From AP-15 sp963797115 (lineage in GTDB: Bacteria; Pseudomonadota; Alphaproteobacteria; ATCC43930; CGMCC-115725), in contig CAWCOH010000001.1 in the NCBI GenBank assembly GCA_963797115.1, positions 3,224,001-3,288,000 on the forward strand: a DNA stretch of 64,000 nt, written 5' to 3'. A program made the position numbers and the translations under genes. Each line of letters opens with the position of its first letter. Positions within the stretch are counted from its first letter, which is position 1. Of this stretch, positions 1 through 6,868 are shown one piece after another. A model generated the notes under the pieces. That model had not been told where the DNA came from, searched no databases, and saw only the letters and a program-made list of their open reading frames with translations.

Positions 1-399
1 TGTGTCGTCAACGACGTCTCCGAGCGCGAATTTCAGATCGAGCGCCTCGGGCAATGGACCAAAGGCAAGAGTGCGGACACTTTCTGCCCGATCGGCCCGT
101 GGCTGGTCACTGCCGACGAGGTGCCCGATCCCGGCAAGCTGGCACTGTGGACCGAGGTCAACGGCGAGCGGCGGCAGAATAGCAACACCGGCGACCTGAT
201 CTTCGGTGTCGACGAGATCGTCAGCTACGTCAGCCAGTTCATGACCTTGTTGCCGGGCGACGTAATCCCGACCGGGACGCCCTCAGGGGTCGGCATGGGC
301 TTCAAGCCGCCCAAATTCCTGAAGCCGGAGGACCGGATGCGGCTGTCGGTCGAGGGCCTGGGGGAGCAGAATCAACGGCTCGTGGCGTTCTCCGGATAA
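1..399 (+). CDS. Fumarylacetoacetate hydrolase family protein, C-terminal part
   Basis: The gene enters from outside the window; 132 codons are readable in frame from base 1. The fragment contains the FAH-domain signatures NDVSEREFQ, KGKSADTFCPIGPW and, near the end, PTGTPSGVGMGF. Members hydrolyse or decarboxylate beta-diketo acids (fumarylacetoacetate, acylpyruvates, 2-oxo-hept-3-ene-dioate) using a Mg or Ca ion. The exact substrate cannot be read from this fragment because the N-terminal half and the metal ligands there are missing. The ORF ends normally, and about 150 bases follow before the next gene. Confidence 0.85.
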   Translation, partial: CVVNDVSEREFQIERLGQWTKGKSADTFCPIGPWLVTADEVPDPGKLALWTEVNGERRQNSNTGDLIFGVDEIVSYVSQFMTLLPGDVIPTGTPSGVGMGFKPPKFLKPEDRMRLSVEGLGEQNQRLVAFSG

Positions 400-545
400 G
401 AGCCAGGGGGATCTTTTCCGGGGCGGCAGGCTCGGCGGGAATGCTGGCTTCAGCGCCGTGCGAGTGCTGGCGCAATGCGGCATGTTTATTCTATGATTCG
501 GTGTTCAACGCGCTCGCCGCATTCTATTGCACGGTTAGAGGACCT

Positions 546-779
546 ATGTACGACCGCCGTCCCGGTTTCTTTCGCGACGACATTCCCCCAGGTCGCCGCG
601 TCGATGCCAAAGTCAAATGGTTCAACTCCAGCAAGGGTTTTGGATTTGTCACGCCGGCCGACGGATCGCAAGATGCGTTTCTGCCGATGGCGGTCCTGCG
701 CCGCTCCGGCTATGAGGATGTTCGCGAAGGCGCATCGATCACCTGCGAAATCGGGGGGGAGCGAAGGGTCCGCTGGTGA
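546..779 (+). CDS. Cold-shock domain protein, first half of a frameshifted two-domain protein
   Basis: Encodes 77 residues starting MYDRRPGFFRDD, the usual start of alphaproteobacterial proteins with two cold-shock domains. The first domain has the KVKWFNSSKGFGFV (RNP1) stretch; the RNP2-like stretch is DAFLPMAV. Cold-shock domains bind single-stranded RNA or DNA and act as RNA chaperones in the cytoplasm. After CEIGG the frame is lost in a run of seven G (753-759) and ends at a TGA. In the alternative frame the protein would continue AKGPLVTNVLNVDDS, as in intact relatives. One base is missing relative to an intact 175-residue protein. The downstream half is a separate entry. Confidence 0.8.
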   Translation: MYDRRPGFFRDDIPPGRRVDAKVKWFNSSKGFGFVTPADGSQDAFLPMAVLRRSGYEDVREGASITCEIGGERRVRW

Positions 780-1072
780 CCAACGTCTTAAACGTCGACG
801 ACAGCACTCCGCTGTCATCACCGGGCGCAGCCGGCACGGCCGACCGGCGCGCGCCCGGCCCCGCCACGACGATCGAGGGTGCCGTCAAATGGTTCGAGCC
901 TGAAAAAGGCCACGGATTTATCTCTCCCGATGGCGGCGGCAAGGACGTGTTCATCCACATCACCGCATTGCGCCGCAGCGGCGTGATCGCCCTCGAACCT
1001 GGTCAACGGGTCAGGGTCGAGGTGGTCGAAGGTAAAAAGGGACTGGATGCTGAGCGCATCACGTTGATTTAA
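776..1072 (+). CDS. Cold-shock domain protein, second half of a frameshifted two-domain protein
   Basis: Carries the second cold-shock domain: GAVKWFEPEKGHGFI (RNP1) and DVFIHITAL (RNP2), preceded by a linker of about 35 residues. The listed start is a GTG overlapping the TGA of the first half as GTGA, so coupled translation is formally possible. Homology to two-domain relatives continues upstream of that GTG (residues AKGPL in this frame), which shows the two halves were one gene. There are three readings: a sequencing error in the G7 run, a true split gene, or slippage on the G run. A single-base error is the simplest. Confidence 0.75.
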   Translation: MTNVLNVDDSTPLSSPGAAGTADRRAPGPATTIEGAVKWFEPEKGHGFISPDGGGKDVFIHITALRRSGVIALEPGQRVRVEVVEGKKGLDAERITLI

Positions 1073-1253
1073 TCGGGCGCCGTCGAAGCTCGCTGACCGA
1101 CTTGCCGTGGCGGCGGTATGACGATCCTGTGCGAGGAGATCTAGCGTATCGAGCGTTCCATTGTTAGTTTAACCAACGGCGCCGGACCAACAGCTCCCAG
1201 AACGAAGCAGTGGGTTTACGTCGCCCGTCTCCCCGATAGCACGAGCCGAGACA

Positions 1254-1892
1254 ATGGACTTGCACGACACGATCCGAACTTATCGGCTGTTTTCCGGTTC
1301 TTACGACATTGTCTTCGGCCCCGTGTTTCATCCGGGCCGCAAGGACGCCGTGCGAATCGCCAATGACCGGCCGGGACAGCGCATCCTCGAGGTCGGTGTC
1401 GGCACCGGTCTGTCGCTTCCTCATTTTCGTCCGGATTCGCGGGTGACCGGGATCGACGTCTCTGCGGAAATGCTGGCGATAGCGCGACGCCGCGCCGGGC
1501 GCCGGCGGCTCGCTCACGTCGAAGGCTTGCACATGATGGATGCCGAGAACCTCGAATTCCCCGACAGCTCTTTCGACGCCGTTCTGGCGCTCTACGTCGC
1601 CTCCGTGGTGCCCAACCCCGCGCGCTTTGCCGCCGAGATGCGCCGGGTGTGCATACCGGGCGGGACGATTGTCGTCGTCAACCATTTCGCCAGCGAGAAC
1701 CTGCTGCTTCGCTTGATGGAAAAACGGTTGGGGCGGCTTGCCCGCCATATCGGCTTTCATGCCGATTTTTCGTTCGATGCGTTCCGGCGCGACAGTCGAC
1801 TGTCGATCCGCGAGGTGCGGCCGAGCAATCTGTTCGGCTATTGGAAGCTGTTGCGCTGCGTCAACGAGAAGCCGGCCTCAAATCCGGCGTGA
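1254..1892 (+). CDS. Class I SAM-dependent methyltransferase, PmtA-like (phosphatidylethanolamine N-methyltransferase family)
   Basis: 212 residues with a Rossmann methyltransferase fold. Motif I is ILEVGVGTGLSLPHF (about residues 43-57), followed by VTGIDVSAEML (acidic ribose-binding residue) and the motif IV region SFDAVLALYVASVVPNP. The N-terminus (TYRLFSGSYDIVFGPVFHPGR) resembles alphaproteobacterial PmtA enzymes, which methylate phosphatidylethanolamine in three steps to phosphatidylcholine at the inner membrane. The family is clear; the lipid substrate is inferred from similarity of the N-terminal block only. It stands alone, convergent with the FMN reductase gene 3 bases downstream. 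Confidence 0.75.
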   Translation: MDLHDTIRTYRLFSGSYDIVFGPVFHPGRKDAVRIANDRPGQRILEVGVGTGLSLPHFRPDSRVTGIDVSAEMLAIARRRAGRRRLAHVEGLHMMDAENLEFPDSSFDAVLALYVASVVPNPARFAAEMRRVCIPGGTIVVVNHFASENLLLRLMEKRLGRLARHIGFHADFSFDAFRRDSRLSIREVRPSNLFGYWKLLRCVNEKPASNPA

Positions 1893-1895
1893 GCT

Positions 1896-2516
1896 CTAAT
1901 CTGCGAGACGGTCCGCCATCCGCCACAAGCGGATCTCGCGCAACAACGCCTCTACCGCGGCACAAGCGAAGCCGAGCGAGGTCTCGTCGACAAGGCGACC
2001 GTCGCGAACCTTGTCGGCGGTCGCCGTGATCGTCACCTCGCGCGCAAGAACCACACGCGACAGCATCGAATCGAGTGCCACGCGCATGTGCTCCAGGCAC
2101 CGAGCGCCGCCGAGCGGACCCCGCGATGTCGCCATGATTGCGACCGGTTTGTAAGCCATAACCGAGGTGAAGGCGGGGCGCGAGGCCCAATCGAGCGCGT
2201 TCTTCAACACCCCGGGAATACTGTGGTTGAACTCCGGTGCGCACAGCACCAGGCCGTCGCTCTCGGCAATCGCCGCGAGCAATTGCTTGACCGGCTCGGG
2301 GCGCTTCTCGCCTTCGAAATCCTGGTTGTAAAGCGGTATCGGCCTGAGATCGTAGACCTCGAGGTCAGCGCGGCCGGCGAACTTCTCACTGAGAGTCTCG
2401 AGCACGGCATTTGAATATGAGCCGCTGCGCAAGCTGCCCGACATTCCAATCAGGCGGACCGGTGTCGTGTCTGAGGCCAAGTCTTGTTCTCTTGAAAGGG
2501 GTCGGCAACTCTTCAT
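1896..2516 (-). CDS. NADPH-dependent FMN reductase family protein
   Basis: 206 residues with a flavodoxin-like fold. GMSGSLRSGSYSNAVL (about residues 24-39) is the phosphate-binding loop for FMN, and LCAPEFNHSIPGVLKNALDWASRP is the second flavin-binding block typical of the ArsH/ChrR/azoreductase-type NAD(P)H:FMN oxidoreductases. Such enzymes reduce quinones, chromate, azo dyes or free flavin in the cytosol. The first 20 residues precede the conserved domain, so a later start is possible. It is transcribed against the PmtA-like gene and away from the DUF1272 gene. Confidence 0.8.
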   Translation of the reverse strand: MKSCRPLSREQDLASDTTPVRLIGMSGSLRSGSYSNAVLETLSEKFAGRADLEVYDLRPIPLYNQDFEGEKRPEPVKQLLAAIAESDGLVLCAPEFNHSIPGVLKNALDWASRPAFTSVMAYKPVAIMATSRGPLGGARCLEHMRVALDSMLSRVVLAREVTITATADKVRDGRLVDETSLGFACAAVEALLREIRLWRMADRLAD

Positions 2517-2590
2517 AGCGAAAGCCGCTGGCCAACACCAACCTTCTCGCTCACGATGCCCGACGGCCGGAACCGGAGATTAGGAAGACG

Positions 2591-2833
2591 ATGCTGGAGT
2601 TGAGACCGAACTGCGAATGCTGCAATCGGGATTTGCCGCCCGCCTCGCTCGACGCCCTGATCTGCTCCTTCGAATGCACGTTTTGTAGCGAGTGCGCCGA
2701 GGGCGTGCTCGGCGGCCGCTGTCCCAATTGTGGTGGCGAATTGGTGCGGCCAATCCGGCCGCCCGACCGGTTGGTGCGTCATCCCGCCGCGACGCGCCGG
2801 ATCCTGAAGCCCGAAGGCTGCGCGCGGACATGA
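2591..2833 (+). CDS. DUF1272 domain protein, small zinc-ribbon-like
   Basis: 80 residues, nearly all of it the DUF1272 domain. The start MLELRPNCECCNRDLPP is characteristic, followed by CSFECTFCSECAEGVLGGRCPNCGGELV. Eight or more cysteines in CxxC pairs suggest two structural zinc sites. The function of the family is unknown. The stop codon overlaps the start of the aminotransferase gene as ATGA (2830-2833), so the two are translationally coupled. Confidence 0.85.
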   Translation: MLELRPNCECCNRDLPPASLDALICSFECTFCSECAEGVLGGRCPNCGGELVRPIRPPDRLVRHPAATRRILKPEGCART

Positions 2834-3984
2834 CCTTGCGGGCGTCGCAGCGCGGGCTCGTCCCGCCCTTCATCGCGATGGATGTTCTGCGCGCCGCCAA
2901 CGAGCGCGAGGCCGGCGGCGCCGATGTGATCCATCTCGAAGTCGGCCAGCCGGGCACCCCGGCGCCGGAGCCCGTCCTCAACGCCGCCCGGCAGGCGCTG
3001 AAATCGGCGCAGATCGGCTATACCGAAGCGCTGGGCATCGCACCTTTACGGAAGGCGATCGCCGCGCATTATCAGGCGCAATACGACGTCTCGGTCGACC
3101 CTGCTGAAGTCGTCGTGACGACCGGCTCGTCGGCGGCCTTCCAGCTCGCCTTTCTTGCCGCCTTCGAACCAGGCGATCGGGTGGGTCTCGCCGTTCCGGG
3201 CTATCCGGCCTACCGCAACATCCTGACGGCGCTCGACATCGAGCCTGTGCTGATCGCGGCGGGCGAAAACGCTCATTATCAGCCGACCCCCGAGCTGCTC
3301 GCCGATGCGGGGAAACTGGACGGGCTCGTTGTCGCGAGCCCGGCCAATCCGACCGGTACGATGATCCACGCGGTCGATCTAGCCCGGCTTGCCGAGTACT
3401 GCCGCGAGCGGAGCATTCGCCTGATCTCGGACGAGATCTACCACGGCATTACGTACGAGACGGCTGCCGCGACAGCGCGCGCCTATGCGACAGAGGCGGT
3501 CATTATCAACTCGTTCTCGAAATACTACAGCATGACCGGCTGGCGGCTCGGCTGGATGCTGGTCCCGCCCGACCTCGCCCGCTCGGTCGAATGCCTAGCG
3601 CAGAACTTCTACATCTCGCCGCCGGCTTTGTCGCAGTTGGCCGCACTTCCGGTTTTCGGCTGCCGCACCGAACTCGACGCTCACGTCAAGCGTTATCGGC
3701 AAAATCGCGACGAGCTGATTCGCACCCTCGTTGGTGCAGGGCTGAGCCGTATCGCGCCGGCCGAAGGGGCGTTCTACCTTTATGTCGACATCTCGATCCT
3801 GACCCGAGACAGCGCCGATTTCTGCCGCCGGCTCCTCGCCGAGACCGGGGTGGCAGTGACGCCAGGTCTTGATTTCGACCCGGTTGACGGCGGCAGCTGG
3901 GTCCGGCTTTCGTTTGCCGGCGCGACCGAGGACGTGGCCGAGGCCTCACGTCGTCTGGCCCAGTGGCTAACGACCAGTGGCTAA
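2830..3984 (+). CDS. Pyridoxal-phosphate-dependent aminotransferase, class I/II
   Basis: 384 residues. The start is placed at ATG 2830, which overlaps the previous stop as ATGA and gives the normal N-terminus (MTLRASQRGLVPPFIAMDVL); the open frame continues upstream but only as overlap. Fold-type I landmarks are present: SPANPTGTM (the N of NPTG contacts PLP), LISDEIYHGITY (Asp bonding the pyridine nitrogen), and SFSKYYSMTGWRLGW with the Schiff-base lysine. Family members transaminate aspartate, alanine, aromatic amino acids or N-succinyl-diaminopimelate; the substrate here is not resolved. Confidence 0.88.
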   Translation: MTLRASQRGLVPPFIAMDVLRAANEREAGGADVIHLEVGQPGTPAPEPVLNAARQALKSAQIGYTEALGIAPLRKAIAAHYQAQYDVSVDPAEVVVTTGSSAAFQLAFLAAFEPGDRVGLAVPGYPAYRNILTALDIEPVLIAAGENAHYQPTPELLADAGKLDGLVVASPANPTGTMIHAVDLARLAEYCRERSIRLISDEIYHGITYETAAATARAYATEAVIINSFSKYYSMTGWRLGWMLVPPDLARSVECLAQNFYISPPALSQLAALPVFGCRTELDAHVKRYRQNRDELIRTLVGAGLSRIAPAEGAFYLYVDISILTRDSADFCRRLLAETGVAVTPGLDFDPVDGGSWVRLSFAGATEDVAEASRRLAQWLTTSG

Positions 3985-3992
3985 CGAGATGA

Positions 3993-5726
3993 TCACGTCC
4001 GCGTCGTATAGAGCCCGTGCTCGGTCACGACAAAGTCGATGCGCCGGTCGAGCAAAGCCCGCACGCACTCGGCCGGGCGGTTGATGATCGGCTCCTCGTG
4101 GACATTGAAACTCGTGTTGATAAGCGCCGGAATGCCGGTGCGCCGTTCGAAGGCTACCACGATATCGTGATAAAGCGGGTTGATATCGCGGCGGATGATC
4201 TGGGGTCGGGCAGAACCATCGACATGGACGACCGCTTCGATAGCCCTGCGCCACTCTGGACGGACCTCGGTCGTGATCGTCATAAAGCGACACGCATAAT
4301 TATTGACCGAGTCGATATCAAAAACCCTGGTGGCATTCTCTTCGGTCACCACCGGCGCGAATGGCATGAACTCGGAGCGCTGCAGGCGCCGATTGAGTTC
4401 GTCGTGCGTGGCCCGCTGGGAGGGATTGGCAAGGATCGAGCGCGCACCAAGGGCCCGCGGACCAAATTCCATGCGTCCCCGAAAGATCGCGCCGATCTGA
4501 CCATCGGCGAGGCGGGCGGCAGCGGCCTCAATTGTCGGACCGTCGTGCCGCGCCACATCCGGCTCAGCCATCAGCGCAGCGTCGATCGCGCTATCGTAAT
4601 CTCGCCCCCAATAAATATCATCCAGCCGGTAACGCTGCTCGAGCCAGCCGTGCAAGCCGTCTCGCGACAGCAGCAACGCCAATCCCGCCCCCAGTGAAAG
4701 CCCTTCATCGCCCATCGGCGGAACAATGAAGATCTCGTCGAGGCTCAAATTATCGGCGAGATGACGGTTGAGCTTGACGTTGGCGAACAGTCCTCCGGAA
4801 AGACCGAGATGGCGATGCGGCGCTTGCGACAGGATGCGGCTCAAGCACGCCAAGACAATGTCCTCGACGAGCTTCTGGATCGACGCCGCGGCGTCCTCGC
4901 GTTTGGCTCCCTCTAGTAATTTGGTAATCGCCTTCTGCATCTCCTGGTAGGTGATCCAGGTGGATCGGACCTGGCCCAGCTCATCGACGGCAAAGTGCTG
5001 CGCTAAATCTCGATAGAAAATCGGTTCTCCGGAGGCTGCCAATCCGGTGATCTTGCCCTCATGGCGGAGCATGCGAAACCCGACGGCTTGAGTGACGATG
5101 CCATAGGCGAGAGCCACACTCCCGCCGCCATAGGGTTGGAGCAGCGTATCGTCGTCGCCGAACAGGCTGGTGAGCTTTCCGTCGCGAAAGGAGCGAGCCG
5201 AGTAGGAGGTGTTATCTCCAACCCCATCCGCAGTGTAGAGCAAGCCCTCGCTCCAATCGGTAAAGAACAGACCCGGCAAGGCGTGGCAAAAATGATGGTT
5301 AGACCACTCAAGACGCACGTTTTGGCGAAAACCGTGGTCGATCAGGAAATCGGTTTCTGCGAACACGAGCCCAGGATTGGCTACATGTTCTTTCCGCAAG
5401 GCGTTGACCAATAAGCGGTGCGGCCGCTTCTCCAGGATCTCCGGCTTTGCGAGCAGAGCGAGCCGGCGCCACGGCGTGCGCATTTTGAGATAATAGGTCT
5501 GGGGCAATGCCGACCGGGTCAATGCAACGGCATCGACATCCCGGCGGGTGAGCCGCTGCATCGAAAGGACCTCATCAACGCAAGGCCAAGCCCACTCATC
5601 GGCCAGAACGCCCGCACCTTTAATCCGGGTGAGGCGCTCCATTTGCACCGCTCCGAGTACGCGATATTCGTCGAATAGAGTGGCGGAAGCCTCATGCTGA
5701 CCCGCATGAATCCCGAGGATGATCAT
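3993..5726 (-). CDS. Carbamoyltransferase, NodU/CmcH family
   Basis: 577 residues. The start at 5726 (MIILGIHAGQHEASATL) is supported by an AGGAG about 8 bases upstream; the open frame extends to 5870 without support. The N-terminal half is the ASKHA-fold domain with GIHAGQHEASA in place of the usual GIxxxHDxSA. The C-terminal YrdC-like carbamoyltransferase part has GRMEFGPRALGARSIL, a hallmark block. These enzymes make a carbamoyl-adenylate and transfer the carbamoyl group to a sugar or antibiotic hydroxyl (nodulation factors, cephamycin, novobiocin, tobramycin). No biosynthetic gene cluster surrounds it, so the acceptor is unknown. It is convergent with the aminotransferase gene. Confidence 0.88.
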   Translation of the reverse strand: MIILGIHAGQHEASATLFDEYRVLGAVQMERLTRIKGAGVLADEWAWPCVDEVLSMQRLTRRDVDAVALTRSALPQTYYLKMRTPWRRLALLAKPEILEKRPHRLLVNALRKEHVANPGLVFAETDFLIDHGFRQNVRLEWSNHHFCHALPGLFFTDWSEGLLYTADGVGDNTSYSARSFRDGKLTSLFGDDDTLLQPYGGGSVALAYGIVTQAVGFRMLRHEGKITGLAASGEPIFYRDLAQHFAVDELGQVRSTWITYQEMQKAITKLLEGAKREDAAASIQKLVEDIVLACLSRILSQAPHRHLGLSGGLFANVKLNRHLADNLSLDEIFIVPPMGDEGLSLGAGLALLLSRDGLHGWLEQRYRLDDIYWGRDYDSAIDAALMAEPDVARHDGPTIEAAAARLADGQIGAIFRGRMEFGPRALGARSILANPSQRATHDELNRRLQRSEFMPFAPVVTEENATRVFDIDSVNNYACRFMTITTEVRPEWRRAIEAVVHVDGSARPQIIRRDINPLYHDIVVAFERRTGIPALINTSFNVHEEPIINRPAECVRALLDRRIDFVVTEHGLYTTRT

Positions 5727-5899
5727 CGAGGCTCCTGGTCCTCCGCTGCGACCCGATATGGTGGGTAGAGCGTGCTGTCGGACGATGCGCCCGAGCAAAT
5801 GGTAGCCGTCGCCACCTGGAGGCGAGAGCGTCATGGAAACGAGTGAGCCGTCTGCCGGCTCTATCGTCAACCGTCAGCGTTGACAAAAAGCCAGAATGA

Positions 5900-5914
5900 G
5901 AACAAAGACGGTAC
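5900..5914 (+). promoter_or_regulatory. Candidate LexA (SOS) box in front of imuA
   Basis: GAAC-N7-GTAC ends directly at the imuA start codon. On the other strand it reads GTAC-N7-GTTC, one base from the alphaproteobacterial LexA consensus GTTC-N7-GTTC. A TTGACA at 5880-5885 could be the -35 element, which would place the box over the -10 region. SOS control of imuA-imuB-dnaE2 is established in several alphaproteobacteria, so the location fits. One mismatch leaves doubt. Confidence 0.5.
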
Positions 5915-6868
5915 ATGATCCGGGAAAGAGCCCTTCTTCCTGAGCTCCGGGAGCGCGTTAGGCGGATCGAGCGACCGGCCGCGACGGTGCACGGGGTATT
6001 GCCGTTTGGCATCGCCGCTATCGACCGGATGCTGCCGGGCGGCGGGCTCGCACGAGGCGTTCTGCACGAGATCCTCGGGATGGGCGGCGACGAGGAGGAT
6101 GGCGCACTCGCCGCCGCTTTCGCGGCGGGCATTATTTCGCGCCTCGGAATGTCGCCCACCTCACCCTCCCACGCCTGTGGCGTGGGCCCCTCCCTCTCCC
6201 CCCTGAAGGGCGGCGAGGGGTATAAGGCACGGCGGCTCTCCCTCTCCGCTCTTGGGGGCGGAGAGGGTCGGGGTGAGGTGGGGGCGGTTGGTCCGGCGGG
6301 AGACGGCATTGTGCTGTGGTGCCTCCCCCGCCCCGATCTCTACGGGCCCGGGCTCGCCGCCCATGGGCTCGATCCCGCACGCCTCGTGCTGGTCCGGACA
6401 TCGCGCGATGGCGAAATCCTGTGGGCGATGGAGGAAGGCTTGCGCGCTCCCGGCATTGCCGCGGTGGTCGGTGAAGTCGGAGCACTTCCCGCCGTCGCGA
6501 GCCGCCGGCTGCAGCTCGCCGCGGAGCGCTCCGGCGCCACCGCCTTCCTATTGCGGCGCTGGCGCGACGGGGGACAGGCGGCGCGCGAACGCGCTCTGCC
6601 GAATGCGGCGGTAACCCGATGGCGGATCGCCGCATTGCCGTCGCAACCCCCACCCATTCCCTCCCCCGCAAGCGGGGGAGGGAATGGGTGGGGGCCCGGA
6701 GTTGGACGCCCGCGGTGGCGGGTCGAGCTGTTGCGCTGCCGCGGCGGCGAGCCGGCATGCTGGGAGGTGGAAGGAGCCGATGCGACGGGTCATGTATCTC
6801 TGGCTGCCGCGCTGGCCGGTCGACCGGCTGCATCTGTCTCTTCGGAAAAATTCCGTCGCGCCGGTTGA
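5915..6868 (+). CDS. imuA: ImuA, RecA/SulA-like mutasome protein
   Basis: 317 residues. ImuA is a RecA-like accessory protein that works with ImuB and DnaE2 in translesion synthesis after DNA damage. Recognisable parts are the N-terminal VHGVLPFGIAAIDRMLPGGGLARGVLHEI, the central IVLWCLPRPDLYGPGL, and the C-terminal RWRIAALPS and WRVELLRCRGGEPACWEVE. Two palindromic repeat elements lie inside the gene and are read through in frame: 6155-6282 (residues about 81-123) and 6647-6694 (about 245-260). Both fall between conserved blocks, at places where relatives have short variable loops. Its end overlaps imuB by 89 bases. Transcription is probably SOS-controlled. Confidence 0.85.
   Translation: MIRERALLPELRERVRRIERPAATVHGVLPFGIAAIDRMLPGGGLARGVLHEILGMGGDEEDGALAAAFAAGIISRLGMSPTSPSHACGVGPSLSPLKGGEGYKARRLSLSALGGGEGRGEVGAVGPAGDGIVLWCLPRPDLYGPGLAAHGLDPARLVLVRTSRDGEILWAMEEGLRAPGIAAVVGEVGALPAVASRRLQLAAERSGATAFLLRRWRDGGQAARERALPNAAVTRWRIAALPSQPPPIPSPASGGGNGWGPGVGRPRWRVELLRCRGGEPACWEVEGADATGHVSLAAALAGRPAASVSSEKFRRAG
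6155..6282. repeat. Palindromic element A1, inside imuA (in frame)
   Basis: Ends in perfect 12-bp inverted repeats (CCCACCTCACCC at 6155-6166, its complement at 6271-6282). Inside are CCCTCCCTCTCCCC- and GGAGAGGG-type arms forming further hairpins. It is translated as a Ser/Pro/Gly-rich segment of ImuA. The same kind of sequence recurs in dnaE2, in the iorA-iorB gap and after the Rieske cluster. Confidence 0.85.
6647..6694. repeat. 48-bp palindrome A2, inside imuA (in frame)
   Basis: Perfect 23-bp arms around a 2-base loop: CCCCCACCCATTCCCTCCCCCGC, AA, then the complement. The length of 48 is divisible by three, and the element adds about 16 residues (PPPIPSPASGGGNGWG) to ImuA. Confidence 0.9.

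Noticed and set aside
1164..1760. Long minus-strand ORF opposite the PmtA-like gene
   Set aside because: It is the antisense shadow of a clear methyltransferase; the protein has no family-like pattern.
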